NCBI GenBank assembly: GCA_965240325.2
Contig: OZ251225.1
Location: 3,410,001 to 3,474,000 of the forward strand
DNA length: 64,000 bases
Source of the DNA: Rebecca billardiae RCC1528
Taxonomy: Eukaryota; Haptophyta
Reading direction: 5' to 3'
Under the pieces are notes generated by a model, which did no database searches, had not been told where the DNA came from, and worked only from the letters and a program-made list of their open reading frames with translations. Below are positions 30,450 through 39,489 of this stretch, piece after piece. A program made the translations under genes and the position numbers. The first letter of the stretch is position 1. The number at the start of each line of letters is the position of its first letter.

Positions 30450-31864
30450 AGAGCGTCGAGTGGCTCGAGGGCTTCCTCAAGGCGCAGGATCGGCTGGGGA
30501 TGGTGATCGTCTCGCACGACCGCGAGTTCCTCGACCGCGTGTGCACCAAGATCGTCGACACCGAGGACGGCAAGACGCACACGTACCCGGGCGGGTACAC
30601 CGACTTCAAGCGGCTCAAGGCGGAGCGGCTGCGCGAGTGGCGCGCGGCGTGGGACAAGCAGGAGAAGGAGGAGTCGGAGCTGCGCAACTTCATCAACAAG
30701 TACCGCTCGGTGGACTCGCAGAGCTCGCAGGTCCGCTCGCGCGAGAAGGCGCTTGAGCGGCTGCGCGCCTCGCCCAGCTACGTGCCCAAGCCGCCGACGC
30801 GCATCAAGCAGGTGCGCATCGAGTTCCCGCCCGCGCCGCGCTCGGGCAAGGAGCTCGTCGTGCTCGACGAGGTCGCGCAGCGGTACGGCGACCGCACGGT
30901 GTTCGAGGACGTGAACCTGGTGATCGAGCGCGGCGACCGCGTCGCGATCGTGGGTCCGAACGGCGCGGGCAAGTCCACCCTCCTCCGCCTCATCATGGGC
31001 CAGGAGGCCCCGAGCTCGGGCGTGGCCGAGGTGAACGGGCACAACGCCATCGTCAACTACTTTGAGCAGGACCAGGCGAACGCGCTCGACCTCGAGCGCA
31101 CCGTGCTCGAGACGATGCAGCGCGCGACGGACGAGACGAACTACGAGGGGCTGCGCGCGCTGCTCGGTCGCTTCATGTTCAAGGTGCGCACGCCACCGCG
31201 CCTCGCCTCTTCGACACACCGTCGTCCGCGCTCACCGCGTGCGCGCCCCCTCCTGCGCGTCGCGCACACCGCGCCCGCGCCCGCTGCTCCGCAGGGCGAC
31301 GACGTCGACAAGAAGGTGGGCATGCTCAGCGGCGGCGAGAAGGGACGGCTGGCGCTGTGCCGCATGATGCTGACGCCGTGCAACGTGCTCATCCTCGTAC
31401 GCGCTTCGCGCCCGTGCGCGCCCGTGCGCCGCCCGCCTCTCCGCCGGCTCACCGAGCACGCCGGGACACCCGCGCCACAGGACGAGCCGACCAACCACCT
31501 CGACATCGAGTCCAAGGAGACGCTGGAGCAGGCGCTGCAGAACTACGACGGCACACTGATCACCGTGTCGCACGACCGCTACTTCGTCTCGCAGGTCGCG
31601 GCGACCATCCTCGCCATCGAGGACAAGCGCGTCATCGTGTATGACGGCGACTACAAGCACTACATGGAGCAGAACGAGAAGGTGCGCGGACTCGTCGAGG
31701 GGCGCTACCTCGAGGGCGAGCGGCGGATCCGCCCGGCACCCAAGGTCGAGTTCGCTGATGTGGAGGAGACAGCGACGAAGAAGAAGAAGAAGAACTTCGG
31801 CGGCAAGGGCGTGACCGCCGGGCGCAAGGACAAAGGGGTCAAGAACGCCAAACGCATGAAATGA
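28784..31864 (+). CDS. ABC-F ATPase with plastid-type presequence and SHOCT-like segment
   Basis: Start ATG 28784 is preferred; ATG 28676 is in frame upstream. Two introns, 31184-31294 (111 bp) and 31397-31480 (84 bp), are multiples of three and stop-free; 961 residues after splicing. Hydrophobic VARALAAVLALAAGVSPVIG followed by a Ser/Pro/Arg stretch resembles a signal-plus-transit plastid presequence. Next comes a Lys/Ala-rich region, a SHOCT-like helix pair (ELIKAKGLLDAGVLTQEEFD), a long Ala/Glu run, then two ABC domains. The first has GPNGCGKTTQ, SSFSGGWKMR and LLDEPTNHLD; the second has GPNGAGKSTL, LSGGEKGRLALC and, after splicing, LILDEPTNHLDIE. The linker between them is charged, and the tail is Lys-rich. 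ABC-F proteins act on ribosomes; plant ABCF5 is the likely plastid counterpart. Confidence 0.9.
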
Positions 31865-31899
<35 letters not shown>

Positions 31900-32160
31900 A
31901 CTTGATGTATGTAGCTAGGCAGCATGTACTGCTATATAAACCGCGCCACCCATTATTACAATAATACTGTTTATGCGCGCCGTGGGCACGCTCTACGACG
32001 AGTCAAAAAGATATCGCGATCTACAGCGATCGAGTAGTCAATTACTTTTATAATTTTAAAAAAGAGCGCGACAACCTTATTATAATAAGGATCTACAGCG
32101 AGTCCGATTAAATATAAACGAGCGATATCTTATGATCGGCTACGCCGATCTTCGGGTAGT
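31865..32160. other. A+T-rich spacer with (TA)n and a palindrome
   Basis: A (TA)n run lies at 31866-31898. A perfect palindrome CCTTATTATAATAAGG lies near 32075-32090. No gene was recognised. Confidence 0.5.
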
Positions 32161-33310
32161 AAACAACGAAGTTGAGGGCGCACGGCCCTGGTAGGCTCTG
32201 GCTGGTAGTTGCTGTCGCGTTGGCTTCACCGCCAATCACACGGCACGATGCTACTAGTCAGCAAAGCGCGCGGACGAAAATCAGTCAGCTCTCCGAGAGG
32301 GCCCCGGGCCTGCGCGGGTCCGGCGGTCGCGGCGCCGGGCGCGGGGATGCTGTCAGCTTCCGAGCCCGTACAGCTCGTCGCGCGCGCTCGGGGTGCGCGA
32401 GGCGACGCGGTACGACGGTGGCGTGGACCACCACCTCACGCCTCGCTACGTCGTCAGCGTGTACAGCCCGCCGCTGCCACTAGCGCCAAGTGGCACTGCT
32501 CGGAACAGCTCGATGCGTCGCGCGTCGTCGTTTGCGTCGACTAGTCGCTCGGCCGGAGGTGCAGCTGACGCGCTCGCCGAAGCAGCACCGCAGCCCCCGC
32601 TCGATGATGTGCGCGGCATGAAGTTCGCACCGAACGTCTTCTTGTCGCGGCCCGGTGCTGCCCGCACTCGCTGCGGAGCGACCACTCGAAGATGCGCGCA
32701 GCGTGACGTGCGCAGCGAGTAACTCCTCGTCGCGAGATGCGCTCCGCCCGCAGTCGCACCCGCCGCCGCGGCGTCCGCCGCTGCGTCTGCCACCGCGCCG
32801 CCCGCCACAGTGCCGCGCCAGCGCAGGCGCAGCGCCCGACCGCTGCGGCGCCCGCCCGGCCGCTGTCACGCCCGCATTCAGCAGGCCCGGTGCTGCCGCG
32901 CTCGCCGGGCGACGAATCGATACCGCGCGCGGCGTGACGTGCGCGCCGAGTATTTCCTCGTCGCGAGATGCGCTCTGCCAGCCGCCGCGCCCGCCACCGC
33001 TGCTGCACTCGCCGCCGCGCCCGGATGCCGAGTAGCGCCCGCCCGACCATCACGCCCGCGCCGTCAGCAGGCCCGACGCTGCCGCGCTGGCCGGGCGCCG
33101 CGGTGGTCGCGGCGTTTGATGCCGTCGCAGACGGCGTGCGAAGCGCGGCGTCGGTACCCGCCCACCCTGCACGATGTTGCCGCGCTGCAACCTCAGCTTG
33201 ATCGCTGACTCCACGCCAACGCGGAGCTCGCTGAAGAGAGCCCACCCGCACAGTGGCAGTCTTCGAGCGAGCGCGGGCGCGCGTAGCTCGATCTTCAAAG
33301 AACGGAATCA
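32161..33310. other. G+C-rich degenerate repeat region, probable gene remnant
   Basis: Similar blocks at about 32700-32755 and 32933-32985 share GTGACGTGCGC and CCTCGTCGCGAGATGCGCTC. On the minus strand they read as heptad-like peptide (ASRDEELLAAHVTLRA) that breaks frame quickly. It may be a decayed coiled-coil gene or a repeat family. No intact gene can be supported. Confidence 0.35.
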
Positions 33311-33659
33311 AAGATACCAGCACCCGCCTATGGGGTTTGACCACCCGCATATTGACGTCGTATCAGTAGATGACCAAGAGTATATCAGCAAGTCAGTAGC
33401 TCGATAGCCGTATGATATGAGAGCGCGCGGGAACGTCGGTTCGGACTACCCGCGCAATAACATCTCGCGTCGCTTGATGAATATGAGGAGTGAACGACTA
33501 TCAAAAGAATGTTCGATATCTCAGACCTTGTTTGCAATCTGTTCAACAGGCGAATCTTGACTATCAGAAAGGTAGCTAGAGATGTCTTTGTCCTATTCGA
33601 GTTCGATTTCTTCTATTACTTACTATCCAAGGATTAAGGAGCAGTACAAACGCAATCAT

Positions 33660-33910
33660 GAGCAGCGATATCGAGTCAAATGCGGATTTCACACCTAAAT
33701 CCACCTACAAAAATCCCCCAAATCCTGCGCGCATCCTCTTTTTTGATTTTGCGGAGCACGTGCGCCGCCCCCCCCCGGCTTTCGCTCACGCTCAGACCTT
33801 TCGGGGGGGCCGTGCGCCATAAGGACGAGGTGATAATTTTCCTTTGATCGACGAGTTTTGGACGCGATGACGAAAGGTAAAATGAGTTTCCTTTGATCAA
33901 TGACGAGTTT
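33660..33910. repeat. Possible element remnant with short direct repeats
   Basis: TTTCCTTTGATC followed by CGAGTTTTGGACG occurs twice (about 33837-33870 and 33889-33917). Just before them are AAAATCCCCCAAATCC, a T-run and C-rich/G-rich runs. This resembles the mixture at 21.5-21.7 kb. Identity is unknown. Confidence 0.3.
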
Positions 33911-34026
33911 TGGACGATGAAAAGTACACCCCTTTAATCTTTATATATATATATATATAATTAAATATTGATGATGACGAAAAGGTCCATCTGGCCCGCA
34001 TTAGAGACTCACGATCGCCATGTTCA

Positions 34027-37000
34027 TCAGCAGTACCGTTTCATGCCTTGGACGACTGGAGTCGGCCGCATGCCGCCCATCGCAAGCTTAGGCCGCCTGC
34101 TCGCCGGGCTGAACACGAGCATCCGCCCAGGCGCGTGTGCTGTGGACGTGCTGCGGCGCTGCTTCGCGTGCGCAGAGCGGTGAGTCGAGACCTCGGGCGT
34201 CGCGCAGTCACTGCTGCTGGGGCTGCCCACTGTGGCCCTGCCTCCGTCGCAATCTCCATGCGCAGGCAGCAAGCTCGCTGGCTTTGCTAGCTGGCGCCAG
34301 CTGGTCGGGTGCCCGTCATCGCCAGAGCGCGCCCGCAGCGTCACGCCGCCACCGCCCAGGTTTCGCTTGATGTGGGCAAAGGCCTCGCGCCGTTGCTCCT
34401 CCGAGGGCGAGTACCACGCGCCATTGCCATCAGCTGGGATGCCGCCTGTCGACGACGGACTCAGCGCGGCCAACGCCCCGAGTGCGGTGGCAGACGGGCG
34501 GGCCACTGCGTCACCTGCTAAGAGCTCAAGGCGTGCCGGGGCAGTGCGGCTCGCATGGCGCCCAGCCGAGGCGGTGGCGGGGCGTCGCGGCGCGCCGAGC
34601 AATGGGGGTGGCGTACCTTGCCCATGCGGGGCATGCCCGTGACGCATCCCGACCGTCGCGCTCGCTGGTCGGGCGTGCGGCACCGCCGCAGGAGGTTGAT
34701 CTGAGACGGCGTGCGCCGCTGCCGCTGCGCGCACCGCCGCTGCGACGCGCACGCGAACAGAGCTCGCAAGCTGGCTGGCGCGCCCGATCATCTTCGCGTG
34801 GCTGTCGCCGTGCATCAGCTTCGCCAGATCGCTCGCATCGATGCGGAGGACCTGCGCACTCGTCTCGGCGACGACGCGCCATGGTGCCCCGCGCGTAGCC
34901 ACAGAGATCTGCTCTCGTGTCTCAGCGCACACCGGAAAGCCAGGGCCGAGAACAGCGACAACGAATTCCCGAGGCCCGCTTGCCGCAGCGTCGAGGGCTC
35001 GGGGGGAAAGCTGTGCGGCACTCTCGGCAGGTGAAGCCCGTGGGAGCGGGCGGGTGCCACTCGCTCCGTACCCGTGCGGCGCGCTCGTCTTGGCCGACGC
35101 CCACGCGAGCGAAGCGCTGCGTTCCGCCGCCTCTGCATCGACGCGTGCTGCGGCGACAGCGTCAGCGCGAGACACAGCGAGCGAACCCTCGCCGCCGATG
35201 AGGACGGTGACCTGGACAGGGTCACGCCCGCGTGCGCTCGCAAGCTCGGTATGGCGTGTGATCTGTGCTGCCTCGAAGAAGGGCGCAATGCGTAGCAGCT
35301 CGTTCTCCGCGTCATGCAGCGAGCGCTCACGGACCCTCGTCTCGGTGCCGCGTGCCAGCCGGGCTGCGCGCACGTGTGCAGCGTGACTCGCTGCGCGCAG
35401 CGGCCCTGGGAACAGGCTCGTGCGGAGCAGTGCAGATGCAATGGCGCGGAGTGGCCTCTCCAGCGCGGCGGCGGCACCAGACGTGTGCAGCACGAGCCGG
35501 GGCACGGCGACCACCTCACAGATGCCGCTCGCTCGCGAAATCGTGTCCATGGGCTCGGCCTTGAGAGCGGACACGAGGCCGCAGGTGTCGCCCGGACTGA
35601 GAATGCACGGCATGCCGAGCACGCGCCACAAGTTGCCAGTCGTGGCGCTGGGCGGCGGCGCGTCACGCGCGCCGCGCCGAGAGCGAGAAGCGGAGAAGCC
35701 CGCTGAGGTCGTGCGCGCCGATGTGGCCGAGATGGCGAGTGGGTCGAGCATGCGATCACGCCCAATCGAGCCAGCGCCAAATCGGCCGTGCGCCGGCAGC
35801 ACGCTGATGTAGCGCGTGGCACGCAGCTCGCCCGCAAGCACGACGATCAGGTCGTCGCTGCCGAAGCCCAGCTGGCTTCCACGCCCGTGCGATTCGCGCT
35901 CGGTCGCGCTCGGGTTGGTGGGCGGCATGATCACGGGCGGCGCGCACACGCGCGTGCCATCGGTGGCCCTCGCGTACACCATCGCTGCGCAGACAGCTCT
36001 GGATGCCTTCTCGCCGATGCGCTCAAAGAATGGTAGCCGGCTGACCCGACTGAGCAGTACGGCCACGTCTGCGTCTGTGCGATTCGCCGGCCGCTTAGAG
36101 CACGCCGCATCAAACTCCGCATCGTCTCGCGCGCGCGCGAGCGCTGCCGAGTCGAGCGCGAGGAAGTCGGTCTTCGCAAGAGCAAAGAGCTCCGTGCTCA
36201 CGCCTCGCGCCAAGATGGTCGCGTTGCGACGCACACCGTCCGTGAGCAGAGCGGCCTCGCCCACGAGCGCGCCGGGGCCGAGCGTTGCGACGCGGCGTAG
36301 TGGCTTGAGCATCTCCGCGCCTCGTCGCGTCGTCGATTGCCTCAGCAACTCCCAGCGCGCGCACATGCGCTCGTGCGCACTGGGAGCATGCAGCTGAGGC
36401 GGCGGGCGCTCGTGCGCATGAATGAAGATGTCGAGCCCGCCGCTCGCGACGAAGACGCACTCCGTCGCTTCCTCACCGTGCCGCATGAGGAGCTGGCCGT
36501 CGGCACACCATCGCTGCCGTAGGTGCACGGCCAATCTGAGGAGCGGCTCGCGTGGCCAGTCGGCGAAGAGGCGGCACGAGCGCAGGTGCTGCGCGCGCCG
36601 TGCCATTTCCCGCGCGAATGCCGGCGCGAGCGCGAGCTGCACGGCGTGGATCGGAAGCTCGAGGACCCACACGCGCGTGCATGCGGCCGTCATGCCGTCA
36701 TCGTGCCCCGATGACGAGCCCCCCTCACTGCCATCGTCCACGAGGGCGATGGCCGTCGCTTCTGAGCGCTCCCAGTGCTCACTGATGGCGAGCAGGCCAA
36801 ACGCATCGCCCCGCCTGAGGATACGCCGATGACGGCTCTCTACCGACCCGCCGAGAATGGCGCCACCGTCGTCCGCGGCGCCAGCAGGTGAGGCCGTCGA
36901 CGAGGAGATCCGTGGCTCCTCCAGTGCGATCGCTCCCTCCACCACGATGCGAACCGCGTCTGGTGACGCATCTGGATCCACCACGACCGGCGCGAGCGCG

Positions 37001-37197
37001 CCGCTGCAGTCGTACGCAACGCACGCTGCAGAGTGGAGCAGTCGGTCGAGGTCGTCGTCCTCCCCGTCGAGGAAGGCGATCACGCTCGCGGCTACGTCGC
37101 GCACGATCGAGCGCAGCGCCAGGCGTGCATCAGGCGTCCGGTCCCAAGCAGGCGTGCCCAGCAGCGCGGCTAGCGTTTCCGCCTGCTGCTGATGCAT
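34027..37197 (-). CDS. Protein with four cyclic-nucleotide-binding-like domains
   Basis: 1056 residues, single exon, ATG 37197 (MHQQQAETLAALLG). CNB-type beta-barrels are recognised at about residues 54-165 (IVVEGAIALEE; RRGDAFGLLAIS), 215-344 (ECVFVASGGLDIFIHA; LGPGALVGEAALL), 389-569 (LPFFERIGEKASRAV; LIVVLAGELRATRYI; LSPGDTCGLVSAL) and 639-794 (APFFEAAQITRHTEL; VTVLIGGEGSLAV; VLGPGFPVCAETR). The second keeps the GEAAL core of the phosphate-binding cassette and a nearby Arg, so it is the best candidate to bind cAMP or cGMP. The others look degenerate. The C-terminal 250 residues are disordered and end basic (VVQGMKRYC). No kinase or channel domain is present, so it may be a ciliary or regulatory scaffold (inference). 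Confidence 0.75.
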   Translation of the reverse strand: MHQQQAETLAALLGTPAWDRTPDARLALRSIVRDVAASVIAFLDGEDDDLDRLLHSAACVAYDCSGALAPVVVDPDASPDAVRIVVEGAIALEEPRISSSTASPAGAADDGGAILGGSVESRHRRILRRGDAFGLLAISEHWERSEATAIALVDDGSEGGSSSGHDDGMTAACTRVWVLELPIHAVQLALAPAFAREMARRAQHLRSCRLFADWPREPLLRLAVHLRQRWCADGQLLMRHGEEATECVFVASGGLDIFIHAHERPPPQLHAPSAHERMCARWELLRQSTTRRGAEMLKPLRRVATLGPGALVGEAALLTDGVRRNATILARGVSTELFALAKTDFLALDSAALARARDDAEFDAACSKRPANRTDADVAVLLSRVSRLPFFERIGEKASRAVCAAMVYARATDGTRVCAPPVIMPPTNPSATERESHGRGSQLGFGSDDLIVVLAGELRATRYISVLPAHGRFGAGSIGRDRMLDPLAISATSARTTSAGFSASRSRRGARDAPPPSATTGNLWRVLGMPCILSPGDTCGLVSALKAEPMDTISRASGICEVVAVPRLVLHTSGAAAALERPLRAIASALLRTSLFPGPLRAASHAAHVRAARLARGTETRVRERSLHDAENELLRIAPFFEAAQITRHTELASARGRDPVQVTVLIGGEGSLAVSRADAVAAARVDAEAAERSASLAWASAKTSAPHGYGASGTRPLPRASPAESAAQLSPRALDAAASGPREFVVAVLGPGFPVCAETREQISVATRGAPWRVVAETSAQVLRIDASDLAKLMHGDSHAKMIGRASQLASSVRVRVAAAVRAAAAAHAVSDQPPAAVPHARPASATVGMRHGHAPHGQGTPPPLLGAPRRPATASAGRHASRTAPARLELLAGDAVARPSATALGALAALSPSSTGGIPADGNGAWYSPSEEQRREAFAHIKRNLGGGGVTLRARSGDDGHPTSWRQLAKPASLLPAHGDCDGGRATVGSPSSSDCATPEVSTHRSAHAKQRRSTSTAHAPGRMLVFSPASRRPKLAMGGMRPTPVVQGMKRYC

Positions 37198-37320
37198 TGC
37201 TCCACCGCACCGTCATTAATGAAGTCGCCGTGCGTCCGGTCCGTCCGGTTGCCATTCGAACCTGCAGGTGTACCTGTACGTACAAGCAAGGGCGGTGTAC
37301 AAGCACTGTACTTGTACTGT

Positions 37321-37453
37321 TTAACCAAGTGTGCACGTTAAAACATAGTAAACTGTACAGTCAGCAAGGTGAGTACCTGATCGGAAGGTGCACTTATTTC
37401 AACTTACTATCACGCCTTAACCAAGTGTGCACGTTAAAACATAGTAAACTGTA
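37321..37453 (+). repeat. 37-bp direct repeat pair
   Basis: TTAACCAAGTGTGCACG followed by TTAAAACATAGTAAACTGTA occurs at 37321-37357 and 37417-37453 with no mismatch seen and a period of 96 bp. The pair lies 130-260 bp upstream of the sulfotransferase start. The AGTAAACTGTA word also appears in the dispersed repeat A neighbourhood at 40951-40961. Confidence 0.85.
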
Positions 37454-37556
37454 GCACGGGCAGCCACCATTGCAGCCACTGACGGCCGGGCCGGGCCATT
37501 GCCGCAGCGCCAGTGCTCACCACCCGGACCGGCTTTGTCCTCCGCGCCAAACGGTG

Positions 37557-37583
37557 ATGGCGGAGGCGGGCGCCAAACGGTGA
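37557..37583 (+). promoter_or_regulatory. Upstream ORF overlapping the sulfotransferase start (TGATG)
   Basis: ATG at 37557 opens an eight-codon frame (MAEAGAKR) whose TGA at 37581-37583 overlaps the main ATG at 37583 by one base. A 26-bp tandem duplication (37545-37570 and 37571-37596, GCGCCAAACGGTGATGGCGG each) created the two ATGs in different frames. Such an arrangement can lower translation or require reinitiation; the function here is inference. Confidence 0.5.
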
Positions 37584-38764
37584 TGGCGGTGGCGGGCCGA
37601 GCGAGTGGGCCGCGCTTGCCCATTGAGCTGACCATCGCGCTGCTCATTGCTCGCGGGGCGACTGCAGCGAGCCAGGATGGGCCAGACACGGCTTCATGCC
37701 GCACGCTCCCGCGCGTGATGCTGCTGGGCTGCATGAAGTGCGCGTCCACGTCGCTGCATGACGACCTGTGCGAGCACCTTGGACTGGTGCCCGGCCATGC
37801 GCCTCCTGGGAGCGACCGCGGCAAAAGGCACGGGGGCGTGGTGAAGGAGATTCACTTCTTCGATGGTGCCAATAAGGATACGTTCGATGACGCCGCCGCC
37901 GAGGCGTACGCCGCGTACTTTCCCCGCCGATGCGGTGCCGCCCAGAAGCGCGCGATCGATGCCACACCGGCGTATTTGGCTGGTTTGTCCATCGCGGAGC
38001 GCATTCACACCTTCTACACGCAGCACGAGGGGCGCACGCATCACCTGCGTTTCCTGGTGATCCTGCGCGAGCCGCTTCAGCGCCTGCTGTCATTCTACAA
38101 CATGGTCCGGCGCAGGGCGGGGGGAAAGACACACACGGGGAGGATCATCGAGGAGCTGCCGCCGCCCGACGCGTGGGCTAGGGCGGCGCTCGAGCAGGCA
38201 CGCGCGTGCGCCATGCTGATAGGCACAGCCATCGCTGACTTCGACGCGCTCAACTCGACCTCGTGCATCGGATGGGTGACCCCCCTCCGCCAGGGCTTGT
38301 ACGCCCCGCAGCTCGCGCGGTACGCGCGCCACTTCTCCGCGCGCCAGCTGGCGGTCGTGTCGCATGGCGGCTTTGCGCGCGAGCCCGCAGCCGTGCTCTG
38401 CGATCTCGCGGACTTCCTCGGCGTGCCGCCGTCGGACGATTTGGGATGCAGGGCTCACGCACCGCGTGACGATGGGATGCGGCAGCTGCAGCGCGCGAGG
38501 AGCGCCGCTCGGTTGTTGAGTGCACGCAGCCCCCACCAGGGCGCGCAGCCGCATGGGTTTGCGCGGCGCAACGACCCCGGCCAGAAGCGTTATTTCTTCT
38601 CCGAGCGCGTGCAGGTGCTGCTGCGCCGCTTCTATGCGCCACACATGCGGCACTTCGACGAGCTGCTATGTGAGCCCAGCATGCAAGAGCTCACATTGAC
38701 GCCTTTCGGTGGGCGAGCCCCTTGCGAGATCGCCAACTCTACGCTCTTCTTCTCGGGCGGCTGA
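37583..38764 (+). CDS. Sulfotransferase, heparan-sulfate-sulfotransferase-like
   Basis: 393 residues from ATG 37583, single exon. LPIELTIALLIARGATAAS (residues 12-30) can act as a signal peptide or Golgi anchor. GCMKCASTSL (49-58) is the 5'-phosphosulfate loop, KEIHFFD is the conserved substrate-side motif, DATPAYL follows, and ILREPLQRLLSFYN (from residue 160) is the 3'-phosphate-binding helix. These are in the order found in NDST/HS3ST-type carbohydrate sulfotransferases. The late part has a typical LADFLGVPP element and a closing FSERVQVLLRRFYAPHM. It is unrelated in detail to the sulfotransferase at 7-8 kb. Predicted role: sulfation of cell-surface or secreted polysaccharide using PAPS. 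Confidence 0.85.
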   Translation: MAVAGRASGPRLPIELTIALLIARGATAASQDGPDTASCRTLPRVMLLGCMKCASTSLHDDLCEHLGLVPGHAPPGSDRGKRHGGVVKEIHFFDGANKDTFDDAAAEAYAAYFPRRCGAAQKRAIDATPAYLAGLSIAERIHTFYTQHEGRTHHLRFLVILREPLQRLLSFYNMVRRRAGGKTHTGRIIEELPPPDAWARAALEQARACAMLIGTAIADFDALNSTSCIGWVTPLRQGLYAPQLARYARHFSARQLAVVSHGGFAREPAAVLCDLADFLGVPPSDDLGCRAHAPRDDGMRQLQRARSAARLLSARSPHQGAQPHGFARRNDPGQKRYFFSERVQVLLRRFYAPHMRHFDELLCEPSMQELTLTPFGGRAPCEIANSTLFFSGG

Positions 38765-39012
38765 CTCTGGCCGGACTCATGTCCGTCGTGGCTGATAATG
38801 ACGAAGCTATCTTGGTGCCAGCCCGGTCGGGCAGCCGGGGCCATCGTTGATCGAACTGCTTGTTTTGGCAACGGCATCCTACCGCTACGCTGCTACGCAG
38901 CACGACTCAGGAGCAGCGCCGTAAGCCCGTCGTGGGTCATACCTTCCGAGATTATATTCAGCACGGGCGCCGTCGCTCAGCAGGCGAGTTGACTACTAGA
39001 CTGCTGTTATAG

Positions 39013-39174
<162 letters not shown>

Positions 39175-39292
39175 GTTACTGTAGTTGCGGAATGCAGTCC
39201 GCCGCAATATAACGGCCCGCCATACATATATATATATATATAATTAATATATATATGCTGCTTATGAGTCGCGTCCTCTCTCTCTTATAACT

Positions 39293-39293
<1 letters not shown>

Positions 39294-39390
<97 letters not shown>

Positions 39391-39428
39391 GAGAGAGAGA
39401 GAGCAGAATATATATATATATATACAGT

Positions 39429-39479
<51 letters not shown>
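39294..39479. repeat. Long (GA)n microsatellite
   Basis: An almost pure GA tract occupies 39294-39404 and a second 39433-39479, separated by a short (TA)n. It ends ten bases from the stop codon of the minus-strand gene. Long GA mirror repeats can form triplex DNA. Confidence 0.97.
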
Positions 39480-39480
<1 letters not shown>

Positions 39481-39489
39481 ATAAGCGTA

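Noticed and set aside
29143-30699. 518-codon Ser-rich frame antisense to the ABC-F gene
   Set aside because: Shadow frame; the sense strand has complete Walker and signature motifs.
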